Assembly: GCA_017991555.1 (NCBI GenBank)
Contig: JAGOQM010000001.1
Coordinates: forward strand, 461,534-525,533
Direction of reading: 5' to 3'
Source of the DNA: Neisseriaceae bacterium
Lineage (GTDB): Bacteria > Pseudomonadota > Gammaproteobacteria > Burkholderiales > Neisseriaceae
DNA length: 64,000 nucleotides
Shown here: piece after piece, positions 1-9,333 of the stretch
Layout of the letters: every line of letters begins with the position of its first letter
How positions within the stretch are numbered: the first letter of the stretch is position 1
Made by a program: the position numbers and the translations under genes
The notes under the pieces: model-generated
What the model was told of the DNA's origin: nothing
The model's input: only the letters and a program-made list of their open reading frames with translations
Databases searched by the model: none

Positions 1-1060
1 ACCGACCGTTATGGCGGCGCCTTTGATTGCCAAAGTCGTGCCTAGGTCACGGTGAATTGCCGCGCCCTCATTACCCGCAAAATTCAAACCTTTTGCCGTG
101 AGGTTATTGGTGACGTTGGTGATTTGTGTTTTCAACTGCTTCACATTCACCGCATCGCCTTCATCCGTTCCTTCGGTCAAATTCACAATTTTGGTGTTGT
201 TTAAATTGATGCCGGTACGGTTAATCACTGGCCCACCGTTATTGATGGTAAAGCTATCGCCGGTGAGGTCTTTGGCCAAATCGAAACTCAGGTTATTGCC
301 TTCTTTACTCACCACTACGTTGCCGTCGGTGTTGCCAAAATCAACCGTGCTTTCTGGGGCCACTAGGCTGCTGTTTTGGCCTTGTGCGGTCACATTCCAG
401 CCCTTGCCTGAGGCGTCTTTAAGCTGATCGACGTTGACGGCATCAGTGCCAGCTACGCCGGCTTTAAGTCCGCTGATGCGGCCTTCGTCATTGATTACAA
501 TCTCACCAAATTTGGGCGAGTCCGCAATTTGTACGGCCAAAGCCCCTTCTTTACCCACGATGGTTTTGATGTTGTTACCTGAGTACGTGCCATCGGTGAC
601 CGCATCGCCCTTAACCACCAAGGTTGTGCCTAAATCACGATGAATGAGGGTGCCATCATTGGTCAAAAAATTCAGACCTTTGCCCGTCAGCTCAATGTTG
701 AGATTTTTAATTGACTTATCCAGCTGAAACACATTGACCGCATCGCCTTCATTTGTGCCTTCTTTGACATTGATGATTTTTTGATTATTGAGGTTAATGC
801 CTGTCTGGTTCAATACCGGACCGCCGTTGTTAATGGTGAGACTGTCAAGCTTGAGGTCTTTGCTTAAGTCGATTGTCACTTTATTATTAGCCGCGCCTTT
901 GGCCACCTTCACATTACCATCGGTGTTGCTGAAGTCCACCACTGAACCCGGTGTCACGTTAGTGGCATTCCCACCTTGGGCACTGACCTTCCAGCCTTCG
1001 CTCGCCAGCGTGTGTACGGCCTTTAATTGGCTCACGTTCACGGCATCTGTGTCCTCGGCG
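1..1060 (-). repeat. Tandem ~600-bp stalk module in the adhesin gene (1.75 copies visible)
   Basis: Two consecutive protein modules of about 200 residues share the same order of motifs: DAVNVxQLK, a GWxVxAQGxN segment, VDFxNTDGNV, a segment with INNGGPV and GINLNN, a second EGDAVNV motif, then IHRDLGTTL. The first module is at about 458-1060 and the second at about 1-457, cut by the edge. Matching codons are 588-603 nt apart (Trp codons at 991-993 and 397-399; the HRDLGTT segments near 628 and 40). The DNA copies have diverged, so this is an old duplication, typical of adhesin stalk growth. Confidence 0.8.
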
Positions 1061-2070
1061 CCTGCAGACACATGCTGCATCCGTCGTTCACTGCCTTTTG
1101 AGCCAATAGAAACGACAGCCTTAGGTGCGGCCACACCGGTGAGATAGGCTTGTTTATTAGAAGCTGTGGTCTGCGAATCTTGACCGATGGCCACGCCACC
1201 AACCAGATTGGCGACGGCACCTGAACCTAAAGCCAGCGCATTATTTTGGGTGGCACTGGCACCGCTCCCTACGGCAATGGCTTGCTCACCTTTGGCTAAG
1301 GTTTGCGTGCTGGCTTGATAACCTGCGCCGTCTGATACCCCGTCGCTAGGCGCTTTTTTCGAATCAGCACCACCAATAGCAATGGCACGATAACCATCGG
1401 CCGTGGCAGAATGACCCATGGCGATGCTGCTGTCACTTTTCGCGTAGGCCACATTACCAATGGCGGTCGAATAATGACCAGCCGCCACCGACTGGCGCCC
1501 AAGGGCAAAAGAAGTATTGCCCTTGGCCTGAGCCAACGAGCCCAAAGCAATGGCTGAATTGTCTAATGATTCAGCACCGAGGCCAATGGCAATGCCGACA
1601 TTATTGGCCTTAGCGTTGTCGCCTAAGGCAATCGACGCATTTATCGCTTTGGCGCGATAACCAATGGCCGTACTGGCGGCATTGGTCATTAAGTGCTCTA
1701 CACCCGTATGAGGGTTGCCCGGATTTTTACGGTTCACCAATTGAATATTAGTGCCTTCTGATTTGCCGTCATTATTGTCCGCAACAGCATCACAACCCAC
1801 CGCAATCGCATGATTGCCAATCGCCTTGGCCTGCGTGTTGTTTTTGCAAGCAGATATCGCCGTGCCGTTGCTCCCACCAGACGCGTTACCGCCATCAATG
1901 CCTGCCGCCGCCTGTACTGAACCACTGAGGGCCGCCAGCGCCGAAGCCACCACAAACGTGGCTTTCATGTCGACCGAAGACTTGCTTTTTGTTTTGCTTT
2001 TGGTCAGCTCGGAAGCCACCACCCAAGTTTTTAATGCCTGGCTCCAGACAATTTTAAAGACCTTATTCAT
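1..2070 (-). CDS. Trimeric autotransporter adhesin, YadA-like (5' part; C-terminal anchor lies outside the window)
   Basis: The frame is open for 690 codons from ATG at 2070 to the left edge, so this is the N-terminal part of a large type Vc surface adhesin. Residues 1-20 (MNKVFKIVWSQALKTWVVAS) match the extended signal peptide region (ESPR) of trimeric autotransporters. A Lys/Ser/Thr-rich linker and a hydrophobic stretch ending near SGSVQA follow. Residues about 60-300 contain many YadA-head repeats with AIG-type cores (TAIGY, SIALGD, AIAIGG, ALALGS). From about 340, neck/stalk modules begin: DAVNV motifs recur at about residues 342, 443, 543 and 639, and GW motifs at about 359 and 557. A good RBS (AGGTGAGG, 2079-2086) precedes the ATG. 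The role as a host or surface adhesin is inferred from family. The membrane anchor, and so completeness of the gene, cannot be judged here. Confidence 0.92.
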   Translation of the reverse strand, partial: MNKVFKIVWSQALKTWVVASELTKSKTKSKSSVDMKATFVVASALAALSGSVQAAAGIDGGNASGGSNGTAISACKNNTQAKAIGNHAIAVGCDAVADNNDGKSEGTNIQLVNRKNPGNPHTGVEHLMTNAASTAIGYRAKAINASIALGDNAKANNVGIAIGLGAESLDNSAIALGSLAQAKGNTSFALGRQSVAAGHYSTAIGNVAYAKSDSSIAMGHSATADGYRAIAIGGADSKKAPSDGVSDGAGYQASTQTLAKGEQAIAVGSGASATQNNALALGSGAVANLVGGVAIGQDSQTTASNKQAYLTGVAAPKAVVSIGSKGSERRMQHVSAGAEDTDAVNVSQLKAVHTLASEGWKVSAQGGNATNVTPGSVVDFSNTDGNVKVAKGAANNKVTIDLSKDLKLDSLTINNGGPVLNQTGINLNNQKIINVKEGTNEGDAVNVFQLDKSIKNLNIELTGKGLNFLTNDGTLIHRDLGTTLVVKGDAVTDGTYSGNNIKTIVGKEGALAVQIADSPKFGEIVINDEGRISGLKAGVAGTDAVNVDQLKDASGKGWNVTAQGQNSSLVAPESTVDFGNTDGNVVVSKEGNNLSFDLAKDLTGDSFTINNGGPVINRTGINLNNTKIVNLTEGTDEGDAVNVKQLKTQITNVTNNLTAKGLNFAGNEGAAIHRDLGTTLAIKGAAITVG

Positions 2071-2588
2071 TTGTTAACCCTCACCTGTGTTGTACAAGCG
2101 GCCCAAGGCATCGACGTTTTTCTTAATACGGCTGTCTCCAACAACCACAAAAAGAATCGACACCATCCCAGTGGCCACCGTGTTCTGTGTTTAATTATCT
2201 ATATAAACTATCAATTAATGATAATTGATATCTTTAAGCTATTAACATAGCGAAGACAACTCATTTCAGGCGTGTTAAAATATACCCGTTTCACTAGGTT
2301 TTAAAGCACACACCAAACAATGAAATGCATCATTAATTCATTAAAGTTAATATGTTACAAAACGAATCACCCATAAAGAGCCCGAACAAAGCACGCCGTC
2401 GATCTGTTTATTGGCTCAGGGGTAGTGGCCTGTCTCAGAAACATCGCCAACAACCACAAAAGAGCATTTCGTTTACGCAATACTACCACAAAAAGAACTA
2501 TAATCAACAATTAATAGGTTTTTTTGTTGTTGTTTCTGTAAAATCCCGTTAAAATGGAGCCAACCAATTGAAACTTAACGTCTTTTAA
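2071..2588. other. AT-rich divergent intergenic region between adhesin and S24 repressor
   Basis: This 518-bp region separates the two divergent genes and should hold both promoters. Visible elements: a perfect 8-bp-arm palindrome at 2210-2229; a 15-base sequence CCAACAACCACAAAA present at 2138-2152 and 2447-2461; an inverted CAACAA/TTGTTG pair at 2505-2510 and 2524-2529; and a TATAAT at 2499-2504. A 66-codon reading frame at 2352-2552 has no RBS or recognisable protein features and is not called. Confidence 0.5.
2210..2229. promoter_or_regulatory. Candidate operator: palindrome ATCAATTA-N4-TAATTGAT
   Basis: Perfect inverted repeat with 8-bp arms around ATGA, 140 bp upstream of the adhesin start, in a very AT-rich stretch. 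Position and symmetry suggest a dimeric regulator site, perhaps for the neighbouring S24 repressor or another HTH protein. Binding is inference; AT-rich palindromes also arise by chance. Confidence 0.35.
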
Positions 2589-3269
2589 ATGGATGTAAAT
2601 ACCACATTGACCACCTTACCGATCCCCCACGAACACGCCCTCAAACAATTAGGCGACCGCATACGTGAGACCAGAGAACACCATCTAAAGCTGTCCCGAG
2701 CGGCCTTGGCGCAATTACTGTTGGTTTCTTTAACCACCTTGCAAAACTATGAGTACGGCACACGCGATCCCAGTACCACTTTTATGGTTAAATTAGCTGA
2801 ATTAAGTGGCGTCGACCTGAGTTGGCTGATGACGGGCACGGCCACTGTGGCCCAAACCGTCATGGACCCTTTAGAAACCCATATTAAAGTGCCATTAGAT
2901 GTCAGCCACCAAGGCCAGGTGGCACTGAATGATTATGCTCTTTTCAGTAAAAACTGGGTGAGCGCACGCCTACAGGCTGATCCTAAAGATTTGATTTTAA
3001 TGACTGTAAAAGGTGATTCGATGCACGGCATTGTGGAAGACCAAGACGAAGTGTTGGTGAACCTGGCCGATCATAAGCCAGGCGATGGGCTATACGCCTT
3101 GGCCATCAATCAAAATAAGATGATCAAACACACCCAGTCTTTACCTGGTAACATCATCCGCATCAGTAGCAATAACCCCTTGTTTCTTCCCTTCGACGTC
3201 AACATTGACGACTTAGGCAAAGACCTCACCATCTTAGGCAGGGTGATTTGGCTGTCGCGCAAACTATAA
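2589..3269 (+). CDS. XRE-family repressor with S24 (LexA/CI-like) C-terminal domain
   Basis: A 226-residue DNA-binding regulator with the layout of phage-CI/LexA-like repressors. Residues about 18-80 form an XRE helix-turn-helix (LGDRIRETRE, LVSLTTLQNYEYGTRDPS). Residues about 95-226 are an S24 peptidase fold, with the nucleophile in GDSM (Ser144) and a lysine 36 residues later (Lys180 in NKMIKHT), close to the 37-residue Ser-Lys spacing of LexA. The AG cleavage dipeptide is not obvious, so self-cleavage is uncertain. The gene is divergent from the adhesin gene and is followed by a strong terminator; no phage genes lie nearby. Regulation of itself or of the adhesin is possible. The RBS is weak, so the start is not firmly set. 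Confidence 0.85.
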   Translation: MDVNTTLTTLPIPHEHALKQLGDRIRETREHHLKLSRAALAQLLLVSLTTLQNYEYGTRDPSTTFMVKLAELSGVDLSWLMTGTATVAQTVMDPLETHIKVPLDVSHQGQVALNDYALFSKNWVSARLQADPKDLILMTVKGDSMHGIVEDQDEVLVNLADHKPGDGLYALAINQNKMIKHTQSLPGNIIRISSNNPLFLPFDVNIDDLGKDLTILGRVIWLSRKL

Positions 3270-3271
3270 AC

Positions 3272-3303
3272 AAAAAAAGCCCAAGCAATGCTTGGGCTTT
3301 TTT
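3272..3303. terminator. Bidirectional intrinsic terminator between repressor and recD
   Basis: A perfect inverted repeat (AGCCCAAGCA / TGCTTGGGCT, 3278-3298) is flanked by seven A on the left and six T on the right. It can end the plus-strand repressor transcript and the minus-strand recD transcript arriving from the right. Confidence 0.9.
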
Positions 3304-3339
3304 GAATCCGGTCTGCGTGCCACGATCACGGCAACATCA

Positions 3340-5103
3340 TCATAACAATAAGGGCAACAGGCTGTTGCGCACAGCCACTTGCCGAGCCGCAGCGATCAGC
3401 AAGGTCAGATCACCAACCAAACCAAACGCCTGCCTGGCCCGTGTAATCGCGGTGTACACCAAAGCACGGCTCATTAAGGCATGAGCCTGTCCGTCACCGT
3501 CCGCACTCAGCTTCGCTGGCAGCAGCCATACCTGCTGGTACTCCGAGCCCTGGCTTTTATGGACCGTAAAGGCAAACGCGGTCTCGTGTTCGGGCAACAT
3601 GCTTAAGGGCAACGCTCTAAAACCGTCGGCGCCTTCAAAATAGGCTTTTAAGCCCTGCTCCTCATCCACCAATACAATGCCAATGTCGCCATTAAATAAA
3701 TTAAGCGGGTAATCATTGCCACTGATCATGATCACCTTACCTGGATAAAACACATCGGCCGACTGCCGATGACCGCGCTTGGCTAAATAGCCTTCATAGA
3801 CATCATTAAACCGTACGGCATCGTCTTTAAGCGCGCTGAGCACAATGATGTCTTGCTGGTGCTGAAAAACCTTGGCCACATCCTGTGCTTGAACCGCCGC
3901 CCAGTACTGGGCCTGTGCTTGATATAGGTGGGCATACAGCGCGGAAACCTCGGGTAATAGCCGAAGCTGTTCAGAAAAATGGGCAAAAGCGGGTTCAATG
4001 TCAGCAGGTGCCTGATTTACGGCCCGGGCCAGCGCCCCAATGCCGCTGTCTGCCGCAAAGCGATGGCTATGGGTTAAGGCCAACACGCACTGCGCCAGCC
4101 CGGCTTCGGCCACGCTGGGCAAGTCATGCTTGGGCAAATAGGTATTGAGCCGCGTGGCAACGGCCTCAGACAGCGCCGTGGGCCGAAACAGGGCCTGAAC
4201 CACGGCGCCAGCGCCGACCGAAGGCAGCTGATCTTTGTCACCTAGTAGAATCAGGCGACTGTTTGGGGCAATGGCGGCCAATAGCTGCCGCATCATGCCG
4301 CCATCGATCATCGAGGCTTCATCGACGATGATTAAATCGTAGGGTAACGGTTGATCTTGATGATAACGCGCCTGCTGCGTGAGGGGATTGAGCTTGAGTA
4401 ATCGATGTAGGGTTTGGCCTTGCAAGCCTTCTATCACGGGCACAAATGCAAACAGCTCGTCTTGCATCACCCAGTCGAGCTGGCCCTGTAGCGCGGCAAA
4501 GGCCTTTTGAAAAGCCGTGGCCATGTGGGCTGCGGCCTTACCCGTGGGCGCGGCCAAAGCGATGGTGATGGGCTGCTTCAACACCAGCAGCAACGTGGCC
4601 ACAATTTTGGCGACGGTGGTGGTTTTACCGGTACCGGGGCCGCCACTAATCAACAAAAAAGCTTGCAGCAAGGATAAGGCGGCGGCCTGCTTTTGACGAT
4701 CATGATTGTCGTGGCCAAACAGGGCATCCAACACCAGCTGCGCTTCTGCTGCGCGAAACGCTGGGGCGGGCTGCTGGCTTAAGGCCAATAGCCGCTGCGC
4801 CAGTTCGGCCTCTTCTTGCCATTGGCGCATAAAGCTAAGCTGCTGGCGCCACAACAACAAAGGCGCGACCACGTCTGGCTGGGTGCTGACCAGCGGCATG
4901 GCCTGGGTCAACTCTTTGACCTGCCACGGCGCCAACGGCAAACAGGTGTGCCCTTCGTCTAAATGATGCACCAGCTGCCGTAAATACGGCGCCACAAGGG
5001 CAAAGGCCGATGGCGCAATCGCCCCCAACACCGACGCCGTCGCCAGATAGATCGGGTGTTCTTGACGTTCAGGCGCGATGCCCGCTACAGCCTTGAGGGC
5101 CAC
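3340..5103 (-). CDS. recD: Exodeoxyribonuclease V alpha subunit RecD
   Basis: The protein is the 5'-3' SF1B helicase subunit of RecBCD, which unwinds double-stranded DNA ends for recombination repair. Motifs in order: Walker A GGPGTGKTTT near residues 154-163, Walker B IIVDEASMID, LGDKDQLPSVGAGAV, and C-terminal VHKSQGSEYQQV and YTAITRARQ of the UvrD-like 2B/RecA2 region. About 587 residues is normal. I place the start at GTG 5103, one base after the lolD stop and behind AGAAGG. The longer frame to TTG 5157 overlaps lolD and adds residues unlike RecD. The gene is translationally coupled to lolD; recB and recC are not in the window. Confidence 0.93.
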   Translation of the reverse strand: MALKAVAGIAPERQEHPIYLATASVLGAIAPSAFALVAPYLRQLVHHLDEGHTCLPLAPWQVKELTQAMPLVSTQPDVVAPLLLWRQQLSFMRQWQEEAELAQRLLALSQQPAPAFRAAEAQLVLDALFGHDNHDRQKQAAALSLLQAFLLISGGPGTGKTTTVAKIVATLLLVLKQPITIALAAPTGKAAAHMATAFQKAFAALQGQLDWVMQDELFAFVPVIEGLQGQTLHRLLKLNPLTQQARYHQDQPLPYDLIIVDEASMIDGGMMRQLLAAIAPNSRLILLGDKDQLPSVGAGAVVQALFRPTALSEAVATRLNTYLPKHDLPSVAEAGLAQCVLALTHSHRFAADSGIGALARAVNQAPADIEPAFAHFSEQLRLLPEVSALYAHLYQAQAQYWAAVQAQDVAKVFQHQQDIIVLSALKDDAVRFNDVYEGYLAKRGHRQSADVFYPGKVIMISGNDYPLNLFNGDIGIVLVDEEQGLKAYFEGADGFRALPLSMLPEHETAFAFTVHKSQGSEYQQVWLLPAKLSADGDGQAHALMSRALVYTAITRARQAFGLVGDLTLLIAAARQVAVRNSLLPLLL

Positions 5104-5104
5104 G

Positions 5105-5791
5105 CTAGCCTTCTGCCGCCACAAGATGGCCTTCTTGCATGGCGAACACGCGGTCAAAACGCGTGGCCAGCTCGTCGTCGTGGGTGACCACGACCAGGCT
5201 GGTTTGATACTCTTGCTTCAATTCCAGCATCAGGCTCAACACGTTTTGGGCATTCTTGCGGTCGAGGTTGCCAGTCGGCTCATCCGCTAAAATACAGGCT
5301 GGCCGCGTCACCAACGCTCTGGCAATGGCGGCACGCTGGCGTTCACCGCCCGACAGCTCACTGGGCCGATGCTTGACTCGGTCTTTTAGGCCAACCTTGG
5401 TGAGGATGTCCATGGCCAAGGCTTCGGCTTCGGGGCGTGATTTTTTACCGATCAACAAAGGGATCATCACGTTTTCTAACGCGGAAAACTCTAATAACAG
5501 GTGGTGAAACTGATACACGAAGCCCAAATACTGGTTGCGTAGATCGCCTAATTTTTTTTGGCTCAGCTTGGCATAATCTTGGCCCTTAAGGCTAATGCGC
5601 CCAGAAGTGGGGGCATCTAAGCCCCCCAGCAAATGCAGCAAGGTGGACTTGCCGCTGCCAGAGCTGCCGACAATGCTCAGGCTTTCGCCCTCATACACCG
5701 ACAGAGATAAATTTTGAATCACGTCGACAGACACTTCACCATCGCGATAAGACTTGCTTAGCGCGTCACACTGCAATACTAAATTACTCAT
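5105..5791 (-). CDS. lolD: Lipoprotein-releasing system ATP-binding protein LolD
   Basis: ABC-transporter ATPase of about 228 residues that powers extraction of outer-membrane lipoproteins from the inner membrane by the LolCDE complex. Visible motifs: Walker [11 protein letters not shown]-loop in [11 protein letters not shown] (the FQ-H-LL region typical of LolD/MacB), signature [15 protein letters not shown], Walker [12 protein letters not shown] and a switch His in VVVTHDDEL. Start ATG 5791 begins [11 protein letters not shown]; a longer upstream frame lies inside lolC and is rejected. The start overlaps the lolC stop in an 8-nt ATGAGTAA arrangement, indicating translational coupling. Confidence 0.95.
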   Translation of the reverse strand: MSNLVLQCDALSKSYRDGEVSVDVIQNLSLSVYEGESLSIVGSSGSGKSTLLHLLGGLDAPTSGRISLKGQDYAKLSQKKLGDLRNQYLGFVYQFHHLLLEFSALENVMIPLLIGKKSRPEAEALAMDILTKVGLKDRVKHRPSELSGGERQRAAIARALVTRPACILADEPTGNLDRKNAQNVLSLMLELKQEYQTSLVVVTHDDELATRFDRVFAMQEGHLVAAEG

Positions 5792-7046
5792 AGCGTAAAG
5801 CCTCCGCGGGTTGGGTTTTCGAAGCACGATAGCTGGGATACAGCGTGGCCAAAAATGACAGCACCAAAGACACAACAGCGATGACCAGCACATCGTTAAG
5901 ACGCACGTCTGACGGCAAATAGTCTAAGAAATAAATTTGTGAGTTAATCAGCTGACGGCCTAATAATTTTTCGATACCAGACACAATAAAGCCGATGTTA
6001 TAAGCCGCTAATACCCCAAAGAACACCCCCGCCAGCGTGCCCATAAAGCCAGAAATGGCCCCTTGAATCATGAATATTTTCATGATGCCACGCGGCGACA
6101 AGCCCACGGTGCGTAAAATGGCAATGTCGGCCTGCTTTTCGTTTACCGCCATCACCAAAGACGACACCAGGTTAAATGCGGCCACGGCGATGATGAGGGT
6201 TAAAATAATAAACATCATGCGTTTTTCTAGCTCGACCGCTTCAAAGTAGCTGCGGTTTTTGGCCGTCCAGTCTTCTGCCCACATTTGGGTTTGGCGTTCT
6301 GGCGTCATGAAGGCGCGTAAAAAACTCGGGGCGTTTTGTGGGTCTTTGATTTTTAAGCGTACGCCGGACACGTCTTCCCCATAGTGGAATAAAACCTGCG
6401 CATCGGCCAAATGGATCATCGCCAAAGTGCTGTCCATCTCAAAAACTTTGGTTTTCACCAAACCCACCACGGTAAAGCGCTTCAGGCGTGGCACCATGCC
6501 GGCGGGCGTGTTATTGCCTTCGGGGGTGATCACGGTGACCTTGTCGCCCATGTTGGCGCCTAAGGCCTGGGCTAAATCTTGCCCCAAAACAATGCCAAAC
6601 TCACCGGGTTTTAAATCTGAAAACTGGCCAATCGGCATATTCTTGCCGTAATCGACGACGGTGTTTTCAGCCACCGGGTCGATGCCTTTGATCTGCGCAC
6701 CGCGCACGATGCCCGAATTAACCAAGAGGCCTTGTTCGGCGATATAGGGCGCCGTGCTGATGACCTCGGGCCGCTCTTGTGCCTGTTTGGCTAAGCTTTG
6801 CCAGCCGTTGTGTTCTTCATAGGAGAAATACCCCACTTCCACATGAGGGGCCACGTTTAACAACTGGCCGCGAATTTCTTTTTGGAAGCCATTCATCACT
6901 GACAGCACCACAATGAGTGCCATCACGCCTAAGGCAATGCCCAAAACCGACACCAAACTGATGAATGACACAAACCCGTTTCTTTTTTTTGCCCGCAAAT
7001 AGCGTAAGCCAATCCATGTCTCTAATGAAGCCACTGTATGTCCCAT
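5784..7046 (-). CDS. lolC: Lipoprotein-releasing system transmembrane protein LolC/LolE (LolF type)
   Basis: Inner-membrane permease of the Lol lipoprotein sorting system, about 420 residues. It starts [21 protein letters not shown], the typical cytoplasmic N-terminus, then has one transmembrane helix (about residues 28-55), a long periplasmic domain, and three C-terminal helices with the FtsX/MacB fold, ending [16 protein letters not shown]. Only one permease gene accompanies lolD, so the complex may use a single LolF-like permease instead of a LolC/LolE pair; a second copy elsewhere cannot be excluded. The start at ATG 7046 matches the family better than one 17 codons upstream. The 193-bp region to ttcA holds divergent promoters. 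Confidence 0.92.
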   Translation of the reverse strand: MGHTVASLETWIGLRYLRAKKRNGFVSFISLVSVLGIALGVMALIVVLSVMNGFQKEIRGQLLNVAPHVEVGYFSYEEHNGWQSLAKQAQERPEVISTAPYIAEQGLLVNSGIVRGAQIKGIDPVAENTVVDYGKNMPIGQFSDLKPGEFGIVLGQDLAQALGANMGDKVTVITPEGNNTPAGMVPRLKRFTVVGLVKTKVFEMDSTLAMIHLADAQVLFHYGEDVSGVRLKIKDPQNAPSFLRAFMTPERQTQMWAEDWTAKNRSYFEAVELEKRMMFIILTLIIAVAAFNLVSSLVMAVNEKQADIAILRTVGLSPRGIMKIFMIQGAISGFMGTLAGVFFGVLAAYNIGFIVSGIEKLLGRQLINSQIYFLDYLPSDVRLNDVLVIAVVSLVLSFLATLYPSYRASKTQPAEALRYE

Positions 7047-7193
7047 AAAAGCCGTCAATAAAATTGTCCAGAAGCCTGCCTGAACGACCCTCTGCACCTT
7101 CTAATAGAGGTGCAAAACCTAAAAAAGTTTGCCCCATCATAGCCGCATCATTGTACCTTATACAGATAATGGCCTAACAGCCCTATTTTGCCT

Positions 7194-7199
7194 TATAAT
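7194..7199 (+). promoter_or_regulatory. Candidate -10 element of ttcA
   Basis: A perfect TATAAT lies 41 bp upstream of the ttcA start in the divergent lolC/ttcA region. No good -35 is seen at 16-18 bp, so this is only a candidate. Confidence 0.4.
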
Positions 7200-7239
7200 G
7201 TCAGGTTTACATTAACCCCCGCTTCGAGACCGATACGCC

Positions 7240-8154
7240 ATGCAAGATATTGAAAAAAAACAACAATATGAAAGCAACAAGCTAAACAAGCGCTTACGCC
7301 ATCAAGTGGGCGACGCCATTAACGACTTCAAAATGATTGAAGAAGGCGACAAAATCATGGTGTGTCTATCCGGTGGTAAGGACAGTTATGCCCTATTAGA
7401 CATTCTAATGGGCTTACAACGCTCTGCCCCCATCCACTTTGAACTGGTGGCGGTGAACCTAGATCAAAAGCAGCCTGGCTTTCCGGCCGACATTTTGCCT
7501 AACTACCTAGAAGGCTTAGGCGTGCCTTACCACATCATTGAGGAAGACACCTACAGCATTGTGAAACGGGTCATCCCTGAAGGGAAAACCACCTGCAGCT
7601 TGTGCAGTCGCTTACGCCGCGGCGTTTTGTATCGCGTGGCCAAAGAGCTGGGCTGTAGCAAAATTGCCCTAGGCCACCATCGCGACGACATTTTGGAAAC
7701 CCTATTTTTAAACATGTTCTATGGCGGTAAATTAAAGTCGATGCCGCCTAAACTGGTGTCGGACAATGGTGAACACATGGTGATTCGCCCCTTGGCCTAT
7801 GTGAAAGAAAAAGACCTGGTGCGCTTCGCCGAGATCAAGGGCTTCCCCATTATTCCGTGCAACCTTTGTGGTTCGCAGCCCAACTTGCAACGCCAGGTGA
7901 TCAAAGAACTGATGCAAACCTGGGACAAGCAGTTTCCCGGCCGCTTAGAAACCATGTTCAGCGCGCTGCAAAACGTGGTGCCTTCTCACTTGGCAGACCC
8001 TAAGCTGTTTAACTTTGCCGATTTACAACGCGGTGACATTCCAGATGGCGGCGGCGACACGGCCTTTGACAAAGACGACAGCTTTGCCACGGCCCCCAAA
8101 ACCATCAGCATTTTAGACAACCGCACCCCCAACGGAGGCACCCATGGCGCGTAA
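7240..8154 (+). CDS. ttcA: tRNA 2-thiocytidine biosynthesis protein TtcA
   Basis: ATP- and [4Fe-4S]-dependent enzyme that installs 2-thiocytidine at position 32 of tRNAs. The PP-loop SGGKDS is at residues 44-49. Two CxxC pairs typical of TtcA are present: [11 protein letters not shown] near residue 119 and [13 protein letters not shown] near 206. LGHHRDD in the middle is also family-typical. About 304 residues is normal. It begins a plus-strand run and overlaps the next gene by 11 nt, so the two are probably co-translated. Confidence 0.95.
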   Translation: MQDIEKKQQYESNKLNKRLRHQVGDAINDFKMIEEGDKIMVCLSGGKDSYALLDILMGLQRSAPIHFELVAVNLDQKQPGFPADILPNYLEGLGVPYHIIEEDTYSIVKRVIPEGKTTCSLCSRLRRGVLYRVAKELGCSKIALGHHRDDILETLFLNMFYGGKLKSMPPKLVSDNGEHMVIRPLAYVKEKDLVRFAEIKGFPIIPCNLCGSQPNLQRQVIKELMQTWDKQFPGRLETMFSALQNVVPSHLADPKLFNFADLQRGDIPDGGGDTAFDKDDSFATAPKTISILDNRTPNGGTHGA

Positions 8155-8935
8155 CCCTTACCGTCGTCGCGTACGACCCAGCCAAGACCACCTGCCCGAG
8201 GTGGACATTTCGGAAGAAGGCAACATTCGCTCCCTCCATTTAGGCAGCGCCACCGTCCAAAGCTCGATGAACCTAGATGACCCAGCCGAGCTGGTGCTGT
8301 CTTACAGCCGTTCGATGATGGCGTGGCTGTTGTTCATGGACGCCCCTAAACACATTACCCAAATTGGCCTAGGCGGGGGTTCCTTTACCCGTTGGATTGA
8401 TTTATATTTACCCGACACTCAGTCGGTGGCGGTAGAAATTAACCCTCAGGTGATCGCCGTGGCACGGGCTTTTTTTGAGCTGCCCTTTGAAGGCGAACGC
8501 TTCAACATTGTTGAAGGCGATGGCGCTGAATACATCAAGATCTGCCGCGCCAGCACCGACGTCATCATGGTCGATGGCTTCGACGGCGAACAAATTGTGG
8601 ATGATTTGGTGAGCGAAGACTTTTTTGAGCATTGTAAAACGGCCTTAACCGAACAGGGCGTGTTCATTACCAACTGGTGGAGCGGCGACAAGCGTTATCA
8701 AATGTTTGTTGAGCGCCTCTTGTCCGTGTTTAACGGCCTCGTTTTAGAGGTGCCAGCGGCCAGCCACGGCAACATTGCGGTCATGGCGTTTAAAGACACG
8801 CCGGCATTTGTTAAGTTTAGCGAATTAGAAACCCGAGTAGAGGCGCTGTCGGCGCAATACCATCTAGACTTCAAGCAAATGCTGGAGACCATCAAGAGCA
8901 GTAATTTAAACAACGGCAAAACCCTGTTTCTATAA
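8144..8935 (+). CDS. Spermidine-synthase-like methyltransferase-fold protein
   Basis: A 263-residue Rossmann-fold protein of the SpeE superfamily. Residues about 70-80 hold the nucleotide loop ([12 protein letters not shown]), followed by an acidic strand end ([17 protein letters not shown]), EGDGAEYI and [12 protein letters not shown] in place of the SpeE catalytic Asp region. Similar solo proteins without SpeD are common in proteobacteria and often lack proven aminopropyltransferase activity, so the substrate is left open. The ATG at 8144 overlaps the ttcA stop by 11 nt. The role in the ttcA operon is unknown. Confidence 0.75.
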   Translation: MARNPYRRRVRPSQDHLPEVDISEEGNIRSLHLGSATVQSSMNLDDPAELVLSYSRSMMAWLLFMDAPKHITQIGLGGGSFTRWIDLYLPDTQSVAVEINPQVIAVARAFFELPFEGERFNIVEGDGAEYIKICRASTDVIMVDGFDGEQIVDDLVSEDFFEHCKTALTEQGVFITNWWSGDKRYQMFVERLLSVFNGLVLEVPAASHGNIAVMAFKDTPAFVKFSELETRVEALSAQYHLDFKQMLETIKSSNLNNGKTLFL

Positions 8936-8957
8936 ATGAATCCCCCTAGGACCCCAC

Positions 8958-9275
8958 ATGAGCTTTTTTAAACGCCACGTTTTTATCTGCAACAACACCC
9001 GCACCAACGGCCGCCAAAGCTGCGGTGACTGTAACGCCGATGCCATGATGGACTACATGCGTGGTCAGGCTAAAGCCATGAGCCTGATCGGCGAAGGCAA
9101 AAACCGCATCAGCAAGGCCGGCTGCCTCGGCCGCTGCGAGGTGGGCCCGGTGATGGTGATTTACCCCGAGGCCACTTGGTATACTTACGTCGACGAAGCC
9201 GACGTACAAGAAATTTTGGATGAGCACTTAACCAAAGGCAACATCGTCAACCGCCTTTTGGTCGACCCGCAGTAA
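8958..9275 (+). CDS. Thioredoxin-like [2Fe-2S] ferredoxin
   Basis: A 105-residue protein with the cysteine layout of thioredoxin-fold ferredoxins related to NuoE: Cys11 in HVFICNN, Cys22 and Cys25 in QSCGDCNAD, and Cys56 and Cys60 in KAGCLGRCEVGPV. The GCLGRC(E)xGP motif is diagnostic. It probably carries electrons for an unidentified partner. It follows the SpeE-like gene by 22 bp behind a purine-rich stretch and belongs to the ttcA run. Confidence 0.88.
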   Translation: MSFFKRHVFICNNTRTNGRQSCGDCNADAMMDYMRGQAKAMSLIGEGKNRISKAGCLGRCEVGPVMVIYPEATWYTYVDEADVQEILDEHLTKGNIVNRLLVDPQ

Positions 9276-9333
9276 GCAGCATGCACCACAAGAACAGAAC
9301 ATAACAATAAAACAGCATAGATAAAGGACCAAT

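Noticed and set aside
98..1147. Plus-strand reading frames of 60-119 codons across the adhesin region
   Set aside because: They lie antisense to the continuous 690-codon minus-strand adhesin frame, lack RBS, and have biased low-complexity compositions.
1327..1336. Near matches to the Neisseria DNA uptake sequence such as GCCGTCTGAT
   Set aside because: Not an exact match, not repeated and not paired as terminators. No canonical DUS was seen by eye; an exact search would be needed to exclude variants.
2352..2552. 66-codon frame between the adhesin and the repressor
   Set aside because: No RBS, unusual composition and covers candidate promoter sequences.
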